DNA of 64,000 nt from Zobellia roscoffensis (GTDB taxonomy: Bacteria; Bacteroidota; Bacteroidia; Flavobacteriales; Flavobacteriaceae), in contig NZ_JADDXT010000002.1 of assembly GCF_015330165.1 (NCBI RefSeq), forward strand, positions 2,569,646 to 2,633,645. The letters are read 5' to 3'. Positions within the stretch are counted from its first letter, which is position 1; each line of letters opens with the position of its first letter. Shown piece after piece: positions 34,977 to 44,208 of the stretch. The notes below the pieces were generated by a model. That model did no database searches. It was not told the origin of the DNA and was given only the letters and a program-made list of their open reading frames with translations. The position numbers and the translations under genes were made by a program.

Positions 34977-35711
34977 CTATAGAAGTTGTGTGTTGATATC
35001 CAAGATATTGTCTTGAATATAGTTGGTTAGAAAACCTTCGGTAAAATGTTCGCTACCGTAAAAATCTTCATCTTTTAATAATTGCATGATGTTTTTTCTT
35101 CGGAATTCGGTTAACATCGGTACAGAAATAGGGGCATAGCTAAAGTGCCATGGTTCATATTTAAACCCTCGGCGACCAGGTACATCGGTGTATACCAAAT
35201 GAAAGTCAAAATCCTTGGCATTTTCATCCATCCATTTCTTAAAATCTGCATAAGGTTCACCCTCGGCAAATTTAGAAGGCACGAGCATATCTCCTTTTAC
35301 ATTTCGGTTACCATCTACAATATCTATATCCGTACCCCAGTGGTGGCGGCTAGTTCCTGGTATGGTAGAGTATTCAATAATTTTATCAATAGCTGCTAGG
35401 GGGTCCATATTATTATCGTCCGTATATTTTAGGTACTTGCGTTCCCAAATAGAGCGTTGTCTTTCAAAACTGCGATAACTAGAAACCACTTTTAGATCGA
35501 TACCATCACTATACGCTGCTTTCTTCATTTCAATAAAGGCGTCGTGCGCTTCTTTTCTTAAGTTAATGCCTTTTCCGTAAAGCTTAATGTCTGTTTTACC
35601 CATTAACTCTAGGATGCCATATTCAAAATCTTTAGAAAATGCCAAGTTGGGTAAAGCCGCCAAAGTAAGGCCTGCAATTCCGCTTTTTTTTATGAATGCT
35701 CGTCGTTCCAT
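34977..35711 (-). CDS. M15-family D-alanyl-D-alanine carboxypeptidase (VanY-like) with Tat-type signal
   Basis: Zinc peptidase that trims D-Ala from peptidoglycan stem peptides. The 244-aa product begins MERRAFIKKSGIAGLTLAAL, with a twin-arginine-like motif and hydrophobic stretch, so export by Tat is likely. The family site is present: VSSYRSFERQRSIWERKYL, SRHHWGTDIDIVDGNRN (His and Asp ligands) and FKYEPWHFSYAP (third His). Its gene precedes the M48 peptidase gene, suggesting joint envelope work. Confidence 0.92.
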   Translation of the reverse strand: MERRAFIKKSGIAGLTLAALPNLAFSKDFEYGILELMGKTDIKLYGKGINLRKEAHDAFIEMKKAAYSDGIDLKVVSSYRSFERQRSIWERKYLKYTDDNNMDPLAAIDKIIEYSTIPGTSRHHWGTDIDIVDGNRNVKGDMLVPSKFAEGEPYADFKKWMDENAKDFDFHLVYTDVPGRRGFKYEPWHFSYAPISVPMLTEFRRKNIMQLLKDEDFYGSEHFTEGFLTNYIQDNILDINTQLL

Positions 35712-35749
35712 TATACAAATATTGAAGTTAATCGTGTTAACAATCTAAA

Positions 35750-35757
35750 CAAAGATA
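35750..35757 (-). promoter_or_regulatory. -7 promoter element for the M15-M48 pair
   Basis: Minus strand reads TATCTTTG (TAnnTTTG), 38 nt before the M15 ATG. A CAA at 35772-35774 is closer than the usual -33 spacing. Confidence 0.5.
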
Positions 35758-35918
35758 CCCAAATTTGGTGCCAAGAATAGATTGTGGTTGTATTGATAAC
35801 GTTTGAAGGTGTCTTTATTGTGTGATTAATTGCTTAGTTACTGAAAAATAGCTTAAAATTTTAATGTACTCGGATTGGTTTTTAGAGGGGCATCATCCTT
35901 TAAATTACCGGCTTTTGG

Positions 35919-35926
35919 TACATTTG
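35919..35926 (+). promoter_or_regulatory. -7 promoter element for the TlpA-like gene
   Basis: TACATTTG (TAnnTTTG), 24 nt before the ATG of the thioredoxin-like gene; no clear -33 TTG. Confidence 0.5.
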
Positions 35927-35950
35927 TAATTCGCTTTGCGCTATTAAAAA

Positions 35951-36463
35951 ATGGAAAGGAAATCAAGACTTTTTGTAATCTATTTGCTACTTCTTATGTC
36001 ATGCCAAGAAGTAACTAAAAAGGGTACAGTAGATATAGAAACGAAAAATGGTGTTCCTGCCCTAGCAACAGAAGAAACCCTTTATCAAGATTTGGACGGA
36101 AAAGCAATTGCTTTATCTAGTTTTAAGGGAAAACGCATTCTCCTGAATTTTTGGGCAACATGGTGTAGGCCGTGTATTGAAGAAATGCCCAGCTTAGTGA
36201 AGGCCAAGAATATTTTAGAAAAAGAAGGTTATGTCATTCTTTTAGCTTCGGATGAGTCGTTTAAAAAAATTGAGGGGTTTAAAGAAACGGAGCCTTTTGA
36301 ATTTAGGTTCATAAGATACAACGGTGCGCTTGTTCAATTGAATATTCATGCGTTACCCACCACTTTTATTTACAATGAGTCTGGTAAAAAGGTTGATGAA
36401 ATTATAGGTGCTACGGATTGGGATTCACCAGAAATAATTAAAAAACTAAAAGAAATACAGTAA
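35951..36463 (+). CDS. TlpA-like thioredoxin lipoprotein
   Basis: Thiol-disulfide reductase expected to act in the periplasm on disulfides of exported or metal-binding proteins. The 170-aa product has a lipoprotein signal (LFVIYLLLLMSCQEVTK). A TlpA/AhpC-TSA fold follows with the active site LLNFWATWCRPCIEEMPSL (CRPC) and the cis-proline segment NIHALPTTFIYNESGK. Its stop TAA overlaps the ATG of the next gene (TAATG), so the two are coupled. Confidence 0.92.
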   Translation: MERKSRLFVIYLLLLMSCQEVTKKGTVDIETKNGVPALATEETLYQDLDGKAIALSSFKGKRILLNFWATWCRPCIEEMPSLVKAKNILEKEGYVILLASDESFKKIEGFKETEPFEFRFIRYNGALVQLNIHALPTTFIYNESGKKVDEIIGATDWDSPEIIKKLKEIQ

Positions 36464-37701
36464 TGAAAGTTATTAAGTGCGCGGTTCTTGTAAGTGCCAT
36501 CACGCTATTCTTGGCTTGTAATGAAGTCCCAAAAAAGAAAGAAATTGCAGCACCTGAAGTTGAAAAAGAGGTTGTAAATCAGCTTGAATCGCCAGTTGAA
36601 ACAGGCAGTTCTTTGCCCAGTCTTTTTAGTACTGATGATGGTGCATTGTTATCATGGGTGCATGAAATAAATGATTCCTTGGCAGAATTGAAATATGCAC
36701 GTTTATCAGATGGACAATGGCAAAAACCAGAAACTATTCTTGAAGGTTCTGATTGGTTTATTAATTGGGCCGATTTTCCAACAATCTCAGAAAATAATGG
36801 AAACCTGTTAACCCATATCCTTAAAAAATCATCCAAAGAAACCTTTTCTTATGATATAGAAATGAATCTGAAATCAGATGATGCTACTTGGCGTACGAAT
36901 TTGCCACTACATACTGACGATACCAAAACCGAGCATGGCTTTGTAACCATGCTGCCGTTTAAAGAAGATTCTTTTTTTATTACATGGTTAGATGGGAGAA
37001 ATACAGGTGGCGGAGGTCATGGGCACGAAGGTGAAATGAATATTCGTGCAGCAGAGGTAGCTGCTGATGGTGCGGTTAGTAATGATATGCTTTTGGATGA
37101 TAAGACCTGTAGTTGTTGCCAAACTACGGCTGCGATTACGGATAACGGCCCAGTAGTTTTATATCGCGATAGGACCGATGCTGAAATTAGGGACATTGTC
37201 ATTACCAGGTTAGTGAATGGCAAATGGACGGAGCCTAAATTTATTTTTAATGATGGATGGGAGATAAAAGGCTGCCCGGTAAACGGACCCAAAGCAGATG
37301 CTATTAATAATGATTTGGCCGTAGCTTGGTTTACGGCTGTGAATAATGAGCCTAAAGTAAAACTGGTTTTTTCTTCGGATGGAGGAGAGAAGTTTGAAGC
37401 GCCTATTCTTATTAGCGAAACCAATGCCATGGGTAGGGTAGACCTTATTTTGCTTGATAGAGAAAATGTTATTGTAAGTTGGATGGAAACTATTGATAAA
37501 GAAGCTCAGGTAAAAGTTGTGAAGGTGAACAAGTCAGGAAAATTCTCAAAAGAAATAGTGGTTGCAAGTCTTGGTGCATCTAGAAAAACAGGCTTTCCAC
37601 AAATGACTTTGGTTAAGGATAAAGTTTACTTTGCATGGACAGATGTTGTTGAAGATACTTCTACCATAAAAACAGCATTTATTAATCTAGAAGATTTTTA
37701 G
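36463..37701 (+). CDS. Lipoprotein with sialidase-like (BNR) propeller and Cys/His motif
   Basis: The 412-aa product has a lipoprotein signal (AITLFLACNEVPKKK) and repeated beta-propeller-like blades: DGQWQKPETILEGSDWFINW, VNGKWTEPKFIFNDGWEIKG, VKLVFSSDGGEKFEAPILIS and a last blade near the end. A segment about residues 185-225 holds GGGHGHEGEMN and DDKTCSCCQTT, which looks like a metal- or disulfide-binding insert. Sialidase catalytic residues were not recognised, so an enzyme is not claimed. Coupling to the TlpA-like gene suggests its cysteines are kept reduced by that protein. Confidence 0.75.
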   Translation: MKVIKCAVLVSAITLFLACNEVPKKKEIAAPEVEKEVVNQLESPVETGSSLPSLFSTDDGALLSWVHEINDSLAELKYARLSDGQWQKPETILEGSDWFINWADFPTISENNGNLLTHILKKSSKETFSYDIEMNLKSDDATWRTNLPLHTDDTKTEHGFVTMLPFKEDSFFITWLDGRNTGGGGHGHEGEMNIRAAEVAADGAVSNDMLLDDKTCSCCQTTAAITDNGPVVLYRDRTDAEIRDIVITRLVNGKWTEPKFIFNDGWEIKGCPVNGPKADAINNDLAVAWFTAVNNEPKVKLVFSSDGGEKFEAPILISETNAMGRVDLILLDRENVIVSWMETIDKEAQVKVVKVNKSGKFSKEIVVASLGASRKTGFPQMTLVKDKVYFAWTDVVEDTSTIKTAFINLEDF

Positions 37702-37721
37702 CTAGGGTACATAGGGTTTAT

Positions 37722-37757
37722 GTAAAAAAAAATAGCGGAGCATTGCTCCGCTATTTT
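37722..37757 (+). terminator. Bidirectional terminator between the propeller gene and susD
   Basis: An 11-bp perfect stem (AATAGCGGAGC / GCTCCGCTATT) with loop ATT, flanked by an A-run on the left and T-run on the right, serves both converging units. Confidence 0.88.
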
Positions 37758-37782
37758 ACAAAAGGTAATAAAGGGTTAGTGT

Positions 37783-39240
37783 TTAGTAGCCTTTTGTTTG
37801 TTGCATACCTGATGCTTCTATTTCGCTTGCAGGAATAGGATAAATAGTTTTTGCAGATGTGGCCGCAACGTTTAGGTTGTTTACATTTACACCTGTATTT
37901 ACATGGTCAGATTCAGGTCTGTTAATGTCCTTTCCTGTTCTGATGTAATCATAAATGGCATGGCCTTCCAAAGCAAGTTCGCGTCTTCTTTCTTCGGCAA
38001 TTCGCTCTTTTAGTGCATTGCCATTTTCTGTTGCTTGGCTAGCTTCTAAATTGGTTGTACGCTTGCTAATTAAAGTATTTAGATAGACCAAGGCCCGAGC
38101 ATCGCCACCGGTTGCACCATTGGCACATGCTTCTGCTGCGGTAAGGTAAATTTCAGAAAGACGTATGATAGGGATGTTATGAATACTTAACCCGCCATCA
38201 CCACTTCGGTTAATGTATTTTACAAAAGCAGCATTGGTACCTTCTTTATCCTCAAGAAGTAAGGAGGTACGAGGGTCGCCTTCGTATGCTTGCATGAGGT
38301 CAACAAAAGTCTGAGTAGCTATCACATCTCCTTGACCGCCCTCTCTAAAATCAAATTGCGCACCAAGACCGTTACTACCAACAGAATTGTCCGTCGTAAT
38401 ACTCAATTCAAAAAGAGATTCCGTTGTATAATCATCAAAAATATAGGTGTCAATACCCATTAAATCCACTTCATTTTTTACACTAAGGACCTCTTTACAG
38501 TAGGTGAGGGCGCTCTCCCAGTCTTGTTGGTACAAATAAATACGTGCTAACAAAGCGTTAATACCTGTTTTGGTAATGTATTTGGTACTGCCTTGTGCCC
38601 AAGTATTTTCTTCAATAATGTCTAAAGCGCTATTTAGGTCAGAAATAATCTGATTGTATGTTTCGCCCAAAGAACTTCGCTCCGTAATTATTTCGGTAGA
38701 AGATAGGTTTAACGGTACGCCTTGAGCACTTGCTCCTTCCTGTATCCACGGGTAAGCAAATGTTCGGGTAAGGTCAAAATAAATCATACCCCTCAGTGCC
38801 AAAGCTTGTGCTTTAATCTGTTGTCTTTCGCTATCGTTACCTTCGGCGGTTTCTATGTTATCTAGAATAAGATTCAAGTTGCCAATGGCTTTGAAACATT
38901 GCAACCACATAGATTCGGCACCACCATTGTTATTGCTGCTTTCTTCATAGCGGTATTCTGTTTGTTCATAGTCTCTTGGGTTAAAAGTTGTTTTTACGAA
39001 CCTGAAATCAGTGCCTTTTACAGCAGCTCTTTTATAGAGGGTCCTTCCCAAATAAGAACCATCTGAAATTTCGCTGTAGGATCCGGTGAGCAAATCCTGT
39101 AGCTTATCTACGGAGTTAATTACTAAAGACTCTGAAATAACATGGTCTGGTGTCTGGGTAAGCACATCTTCGTTGCAACTTTGTTGAAAGGCAAGTACGA
39201 CTACCAAAAGGCCTGTTTTTATATATTGTATACTTTTCAT
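37783..39240 (-). CDS. SusD/RagB-family nutrient-binding outer membrane lipoprotein
   Basis: Surface lipoprotein that forms a lid over the SusC channel and captures oligomeric nutrients. The 485-aa product has a lipoprotein signal (LLVVVLAFQQSCNEDVL). TPR-like helices carry family motifs AEGNDSERQQIKAQALALRG, YFDLTRTFAYPW, IRLSEIYLTAAEACANG, and the terminal signature IAEERRRELALEGHAIYDYI. It follows susC by 4 nt. No glycosidase or protease is encoded beside it, so the substrate is unknown. Confidence 0.93.
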   Translation of the reverse strand: MKSIQYIKTGLLVVVLAFQQSCNEDVLTQTPDHVISESLVINSVDKLQDLLTGSYSEISDGSYLGRTLYKRAAVKGTDFRFVKTTFNPRDYEQTEYRYEESSNNNGGAESMWLQCFKAIGNLNLILDNIETAEGNDSERQQIKAQALALRGMIYFDLTRTFAYPWIQEGASAQGVPLNLSSTEIITERSSLGETYNQIISDLNSALDIIEENTWAQGSTKYITKTGINALLARIYLYQQDWESALTYCKEVLSVKNEVDLMGIDTYIFDDYTTESLFELSITTDNSVGSNGLGAQFDFREGGQGDVIATQTFVDLMQAYEGDPRTSLLLEDKEGTNAAFVKYINRSGDGGLSIHNIPIIRLSEIYLTAAEACANGATGGDARALVYLNTLISKRTTNLEASQATENGNALKERIAEERRRELALEGHAIYDYIRTGKDINRPESDHVNTGVNVNNLNVAATSAKTIYPIPASEIEASGMQQTKGY

Positions 39241-39244
39241 CTGA

Positions 39245-42200
39245 TTATAGTTTTATTTGTAACCCTAGTAAAATACTTGTGGCTGTTGGTACTTGAAAAA
39301 AGTTAACACCATTAGAAACCGCTTCAGGGTCGTAATCATCTAGCTCAGTGGCAAGAAATAAATTATCGCCCTGAACGTAGAGTGTTCCACTTTTAATAAA
39401 CTTCAGCTCAGGTAGATTAAAACTCAGTTTAAGATTTCTCAATTTTAAATAGTCTCCGCTATACAAATGTCTTGTAGAAACATCGTTAGAGAAACTGGAG
39501 TTTCCATTTATTCTGATAGGTACGTTTGAATCTGTGTTATTAGGATTCCAAGGGTTTAATGAAGCCACAGTATTTGTGAATTGTGGAGCGAAACCGTCGT
39601 CATCTCTTTTAAATGCAGTACGGTCGTACGCTTCACCTCCAATACCGAATGTGAACAGAAAATCAAGACTGAAATCTTTGTAGGCAAACTGGTTGTGAAA
39701 ACCACCTTGAATATCCTGAAGGGCTTTTCCGAAGATGCCAAAACCTGCTTCTTCTGCATTGGTAGTAATTGCACCAGTCCTAATGCCATTCTCAAGAACA
39801 TAATATTGAGCGCTACCATTGGTCTTGTCAACACCCGCATAGTCTCTTAAGTAAAAAGAATTCAGACTTTCTCCTACTTTAATAATGGTTGGGTCTTGAC
39901 CATATTGAGAGCTATAGCTGGGTACCAAATCGCTTTTAAGTTTTGTGATTTCGTTGTCCAGAAGCGTAAGGTTTACACGGGAATTCCATGAAAATACATC
40001 GGTTTTAATAGGCGTGTAACCTAGCTCAAGTTCCCAGCCTTTATTGGTCATTTCACCAAAATTCTGTAATTGGTCACTAAAGCCAGTGGTACCAGAAACC
40101 GGAATGTTCAATAACAAGTCTTTGGTGTTTTTTGAGAAATATTCCACAGTCATATTCAACTTATTGAAAAGAACGGCGTCAAAACCAATATTGAAGTTAT
40201 AACTCAACTCCCATGAAAGCTCTGGGTTTGCTAATTGACCGTATGACAGTCCTGAAGAACCTGCGTAACCTTTGCCGCTAGTATCAAAGAATGCCAATGA
40301 AGCATAATATTCAGGAGGAAGGTTTCCGTTGGTTCCGTAGCTTCCTCTTAATTTAAAATAATCCAGACCGTCAAGATTTATAAACTTTTCTTCAGTAGCA
40401 ATCCATCCACCGGAAACGGACCAAAAATCTCCCCATCTAGAATCTTCTCCAAACCTAGAGGAACCGTCTCTTCTGTAGCTGGCAGCTAAGTAATATTTCT
40501 GGTCAAAATTGTAGTTGAACTGTGAAAAGTAAGATAAAAGCGAGTAGTTTTCACTGTAACCGTTCCATGACCAAAGCGTACCAATAGAACTAGATGAAAG
40601 TAAGTCGCTATCTAGAACGTCGTAACCAGAATTATTTATAGAACTCATTTCCGATTCTTGTAATTCTAGACCTAAAAGTGCTCCAAAACCATGTTTGTTA
40701 GCCTGCTTGTTATAGGTGAGTAAGTTTGAAGTAGTGTATTGCAGAATTTCACTTTTTACCACATAAAGAACACCGTTCCAAACGCCACCGCCAGCACCAA
40801 ACTCCTTATTATCATAAAAAGTTTCGGCATTAGATTGATGGTCTACACCAAAGGTTGTTTTAAATTGAAAATCTTTGGTGAGGTCAATAGCGGCAAAAAT
40901 ATCACCTCTCGTGCGAAATTCGGTATTCAAATATTTACCTACTTCAAGTACCCCAACCGGGTTGGCATTTTTTTCAATGTCATTGGGTAGGTCCGCAATA
41001 CCTTCGTAACCGTTAGGGTCGTATATAGCTGCAGCCGGAGGAAGTACTCTAGCCATGTAAAGTGGATTCAATCCTCCAGCATATCCAGAATCATAATTTC
41101 CTGCATTTCTTTCTGTTTTTGCTACAGACAGGTTGATGCCTATGCGTAACCAATCTTTTGCTTGGTTTTCTAGGTTTACTCTTCCGGAGTATCTTTTTAA
41201 ACCAGTAGTAATGATGGTTCCATCCTGGTCAAAATAGTCGCCAGAAATATAGAACGAGGTTTTTTCACTTCCACCGCGAGCAGATAGATTATACTTTTTG
41301 AGTGTGCCTGGTTGGTAAATGGCATCCAACCAATCAGAATTTGCATCGGTGGTACCGTAAATACTTTCGTAGTCGCTTTGAGCCTGGTTTTTATAGGAAG
41401 CGTAAAGAGCATCATCACTATAAACTCTTGTGAATTCAGCATTTTCATTATTCTGAATATACTGGTTCAACTGCCCTTCTTGCCAAAGACTTTTGAACTG
41501 ATTATTATTGACATTCTTTTCTTCTGTGAGGTTGCTGCTTGTGCCTAATTCTATGCCAAAAGTAATTTCCGTATCTCCGTTTCTACCTTTTTTTGTGGTA
41601 ATAATAACTACTCCGTTTGCAGCTCTAGAACCGTAAAGCGAAGCTGCAGCAGCATCTTTTAAAACTGTAATATTGGCAATGTCTTGTGAGTTGATCGTAG
41701 ATAATGGATTGTAAGCCGTTGCTCCGGAACCGTTGGCCCTAAGGGTTTTATCAGTATTAATAACAACTCCATCTAGAACGTATAAAGGTTCTGTAAGTCC
41801 GTTTATGGAGCCAACACCTCTAATTTGTACTGTTGAAGCACCGCCAGGCTGACCCGATGTATAAATATTTACTCCAGAAACATTACCCTGTAATGCCGTC
41901 TCAAAACTTGCGGTAGAACTTCTTGTAAGAGTCTCTGCAGCAACTTTTTTAGCAGATCCGGTAAAACTTCTTTTGTTTGACGTGCCGTAGGCCGTAACAA
42001 CAACTTCGTCTAGTCCGGTTGCATCTTCTTTCATTTGAATGGTAAGGGTAGCATGGTTGTTAATGGCTACTTCTTGAGTTATAAAACCCAAATAGGATAC
42101 TACCAAAACTGCATCTGAAGGAACTTGAAGTGAAAAATTGCCGTCAAAGTCAGAAAGTGTTCCATTGTTTGTTCCTTTTTCTACAATGTTTGCTCCAGGT

Positions 42201-42388
42201 AGCGGTGTTCCGCTCGCATCCGTAATTGTACCGTTAATTACACTTTGTTGAATAACAGTTGAGATTGCAACTTCATTTGCGGAATAGGCTTCAAGGAAAG
42301 AAGAACAAATGAAAAACAGGGTTAAGGTTATTTTAAATGACAGGGAAAAAGGAGATCGTAACCTCCTTAGTATGGTGAAAAATAGCAT
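39245..42388 (-). CDS. SusC/RagA-family TonB-dependent outer membrane transporter
   Basis: TonB-driven 22-strand barrel that imports the ligand bound by SusD. The 1047-aa product has an N-terminal signal (about residues 1-38). A carboxypeptidase-D-regulatory-like domain comes next (NGTITDASGTPLPGANIVEK), then the TonB box LDEVVVTAYG (about 129-138). The plug shows GVNIYTSGQPGGASTVQIRG, ITVLKDAAAASLYGSRAANG and VVIITTKKG. The barrel ends ATSILLGLQIKL. No sigma/anti-sigma pair is next to it. It is cotranscribed with susD. Confidence 0.95.
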   Translation of the reverse strand: MLFFTILRRLRSPFSLSFKITLTLFFICSSFLEAYSANEVAISTVIQQSVINGTITDASGTPLPGANIVEKGTNNGTLSDFDGNFSLQVPSDAVLVVSYLGFITQEVAINNHATLTIQMKEDATGLDEVVVTAYGTSNKRSFTGSAKKVAAETLTRSSTASFETALQGNVSGVNIYTSGQPGGASTVQIRGVGSINGLTEPLYVLDGVVINTDKTLRANGSGATAYNPLSTINSQDIANITVLKDAAAASLYGSRAANGVVIITTKKGRNGDTEITFGIELGTSSNLTEEKNVNNNQFKSLWQEGQLNQYIQNNENAEFTRVYSDDALYASYKNQAQSDYESIYGTTDANSDWLDAIYQPGTLKKYNLSARGGSEKTSFYISGDYFDQDGTIITTGLKRYSGRVNLENQAKDWLRIGINLSVAKTERNAGNYDSGYAGGLNPLYMARVLPPAAAIYDPNGYEGIADLPNDIEKNANPVGVLEVGKYLNTEFRTRGDIFAAIDLTKDFQFKTTFGVDHQSNAETFYDNKEFGAGGGVWNGVLYVVKSEILQYTTSNLLTYNKQANKHGFGALLGLELQESEMSSINNSGYDVLDSDLLSSSSIGTLWSWNGYSENYSLLSYFSQFNYNFDQKYYLAASYRRDGSSRFGEDSRWGDFWSVSGGWIATEEKFINLDGLDYFKLRGSYGTNGNLPPEYYASLAFFDTSGKGYAGSSGLSYGQLANPELSWELSYNFNIGFDAVLFNKLNMTVEYFSKNTKDLLLNIPVSGTTGFSDQLQNFGEMTNKGWELELGYTPIKTDVFSWNSRVNLTLLDNEITKLKSDLVPSYSSQYGQDPTIIKVGESLNSFYLRDYAGVDKTNGSAQYYVLENGIRTGAITTNAEEAGFGIFGKALQDIQGGFHNQFAYKDFSLDFLFTFGIGGEAYDRTAFKRDDDGFAPQFTNTVASLNPWNPNNTDSNVPIRINGNSSFSNDVSTRHLYSGDYLKLRNLKLSFNLPELKFIKSGTLYVQGDNLFLATELDDYDPEAVSNGVNFFQVPTATSILLGLQIKL

Positions 42389-42617
42389 CAGTTTTTATGT
42401 TTAAAGAATAAGAGAGCGGATATTTTAGTAAAAGAAAATATTCTTTTTACTAAGAATCATTTGTAGCGCTTGATTGGTAATGCTACCACTTCTTACGGTC
42501 TATTTATTAAAATAATTTAGATAGGTGTCACAGAACCACAAGAGAACCAAAATAACAGACTGTAACGAATGTTTTCAAGGGTTTTAGGAATCAATAGTGT
42601 GACTTAAAAAGGTGTTG

Positions 42618-42983
42618 TTAAGCGATTTCGGGTGGTTGTCCGGTTTCGGAAACCAGTACATACGGTATTAAGGTAATGTGCCTTTTAAAATTGGGAGAAA
42701 TAGAATCAAAAACAACCGTATAGGGTTGGTAAGATTCAAACCAATTAACAATGGGTAATTTTAATTTTAAAAGCTCACTTTCAAAAGGGTTTTTCTGTTT
42801 CTCGCTAGATTCTTTCGCAAGCTGTTTAGCTAAAAAACATTTACCATCACAATGAAGCATGGGGCGGTCTCTGTTTTCACATAAGTTGGTAACAATATAA
42901 CTATAGTTTACTGCATAGTTCATTAGAGGCCACAGGGGCTTTAATAACATGGTAACAGCTAAAACAAGTAATAAATGTTTCAT
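42618..42983 (-). CDS. Small exported or membrane protein with a CDGKC motif
   Basis: The 121-aa product starts with a hydrophobic stretch (LLLVLAVTMLLKPLWPLM) that is a signal peptide or anchor. The segment LCENRDRPMLHCDGKCFLAK holds three cysteines and a histidine. A polar linker follows and a conserved-looking C-terminal part, VNWFESYQPYTVVFDSI. I recall similar flavobacterial proteins near TonB-dependent receptors. Binding of a metal through the C/H cluster is a guess. It is read in the same direction as susCD but 229 nt upstream, with its own -7 element. Confidence 0.7.
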   Translation of the reverse strand: MKHLLLVLAVTMLLKPLWPLMNYAVNYSYIVTNLCENRDRPMLHCDGKCFLAKQLAKESSEKQKNPFESELLKLKLPIVNWFESYQPYTVVFDSISPNFKRHITLIPYVLVSETGQPPEIA

Positions 42984-43044
42984 TATGCGTCTTTGAGATC
43001 AATTTTTTTAGGGAATCTCACATCATTTTGAAAAAATGATGGCA

Positions 43045-43052
43045 CAAAAATA
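43045..43052 (-). promoter_or_regulatory. -7 promoter element for the CDGKC gene
   Basis: Minus strand reads TATTTTTG (TAnnTTTG), 61 nt before the ATG; no clear -33 TTG. Confidence 0.45.
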
Positions 43053-43320
43053 AGTGGTAATTTATAGTTATACGAATGAATGAAGGTTAAAATATTCTTA
43101 CAAATGTAAATTACATATTAGATTTAAATTCTTACTTATTTTGAAAGCTTAATTTCATAAATTTTTATCCTCTATAATGATTGCAATTATTTTTTTAGAG
43201 TTCATTTCAAATTGCTGATTTATAATATTTTAATATTAATTATGAAACCTATAAAGCAACGTTTCACAACACCTTTTCCTGTATTTCACAACAATATATT
43301 CTTTTAAAACTATTTAGATA

Positions 43321-43328
43321 TACTTTTG
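43321..43328 (+). promoter_or_regulatory. -7 promoter element for the 240-aa gene and giant adhesin
   Basis: TACTTTTG (TAnnTTTG) about 110 nt before the ATG at 43440, implying a leader of about 105 nt. A hairpin (AATCTTAC / GTAAGATT, 43354-43374) lies in that leader. Confidence 0.45.
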
Positions 43329-43439
43329 TTTTTAATATTATTTATATAGTATTAATCTTACATTTAGTAAGATTTATACTTATATTAAGTTTCCCTTTCA
43401 CAATTAAGAACAGCACCTAACTAGTAAATATTAAAAGCC

Positions 43440-44162
43440 ATGAAGCCAATAACCGTATTTGTACCTGAATTTAAGTTGACCAAAAAAAATGGTGTAACGT
43501 TCCTTTTTCTTTTAATTCTAGCATATTATTCCAATGCCCAATCTGTGGGTATAAACACCTTAACCCCCGATCCGGCAGCGGCATTGGATATTCAATCTAC
43601 CACGGGTGGTCTCTTAATGCCCAGGATGACCACGGGAGAAATGAATGCACTGGTTAACCCACCAGACGGTCTTATGGTCTATAATACTGATTTGAATAAT
43701 AGTATGATGTTCATTCAGGGTACGGCCTTTGAGCTGTATAACCGTGTGGCTACATCGGCAGTAACAATTTTATCTGGTATAGTTCCTACGGGTTGGCTAA
43801 ACATAGGTAATGTATCCCCAGTTGAATTATTGGGAGTTGACATTTATCGTTTTCAACTGGATTTGTCAGATGTAACGGAAATGCGAGTGGTGGCGAACGT
43901 TACAGGATTCACTGTAACCCTGGGTGCACAGTTGGACATTGCCCTTCAATATTCTGTAGATAATGGAACTACATGGGCCTATTTAAATGGGGCGTCATTT
44001 GGTCCAGGTGTTTCAATTTCTGCAAACGGACTTATTACCACCCCGTGGGTTGAAATTGATGCCGCTGCTAAACAAGATGTTCAACTTAGGATTGTAGGTA
44101 CTTCCAACAGTGCAATAGGGGTTCAGGTAGGCTTTGGCCTGCTCATGGCAGAAATGAGATAA
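43440..44162 (+). CDS. Exported surface-structure protein, head/adaptor type
   Basis: The 240-aa product has a Sec signal (FLFLLILAYYSNAQS). Next comes the module SVGINTLTPDPAAALDIQST, then TGGLLMPRMTTGEMNAL and DGLMVYNTD, common in Bacteroidota surface and fibre-like proteins. The C-terminal 140 residues look like a small beta-sandwich (VDIYRFQLDLSDVTEMRVVA, LDIALQYSVDNGTTWAYLN). No T9SS C-terminal domain is present. It is followed after 46 nt by the giant adhesin gene, so the two are probably cotranscribed and may act together. The 294-aa protein at 60012 has the same layout. Confidence 0.78.
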   Translation: MKPITVFVPEFKLTKKNGVTFLFLLILAYYSNAQSVGINTLTPDPAAALDIQSTTGGLLMPRMTTGEMNALVNPPDGLMVYNTDLNNSMMFIQGTAFELYNRVATSAVTILSGIVPTGWLNIGNVSPVELLGVDIYRFQLDLSDVTEMRVVANVTGFTVTLGAQLDIALQYSVDNGTTWAYLNGASFGPGVSISANGLITTPWVEIDAAAKQDVQLRIVGTSNSAIGVQVGFGLLMAEMR

Positions 44163-44208
44163 AATATCCCTTCCTCTTACAGCAATCTTCTACAAAATAA
44201 CCAAGCCC

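Larger units (their letters stand above)
42984..43439. other. AT-rich divergent intergenic region before the surface-protein cluster
   Basis: No gene is seen. It contains -7 elements for both flanking genes (43045-43052 minus; 43321-43328 plus), a small palindrome at 43021-43041 (CATCATTTT / AAAATGATG) and a leader hairpin at 43354-43374. Confidence 0.55.

Noticed and set aside
36463..37701. Calling the propeller-like lipoprotein an active sialidase
   Set aside because: Asp-box-like blades are weak and the catalytic arginine triad and Tyr/Glu pair of sialidases were not identified.
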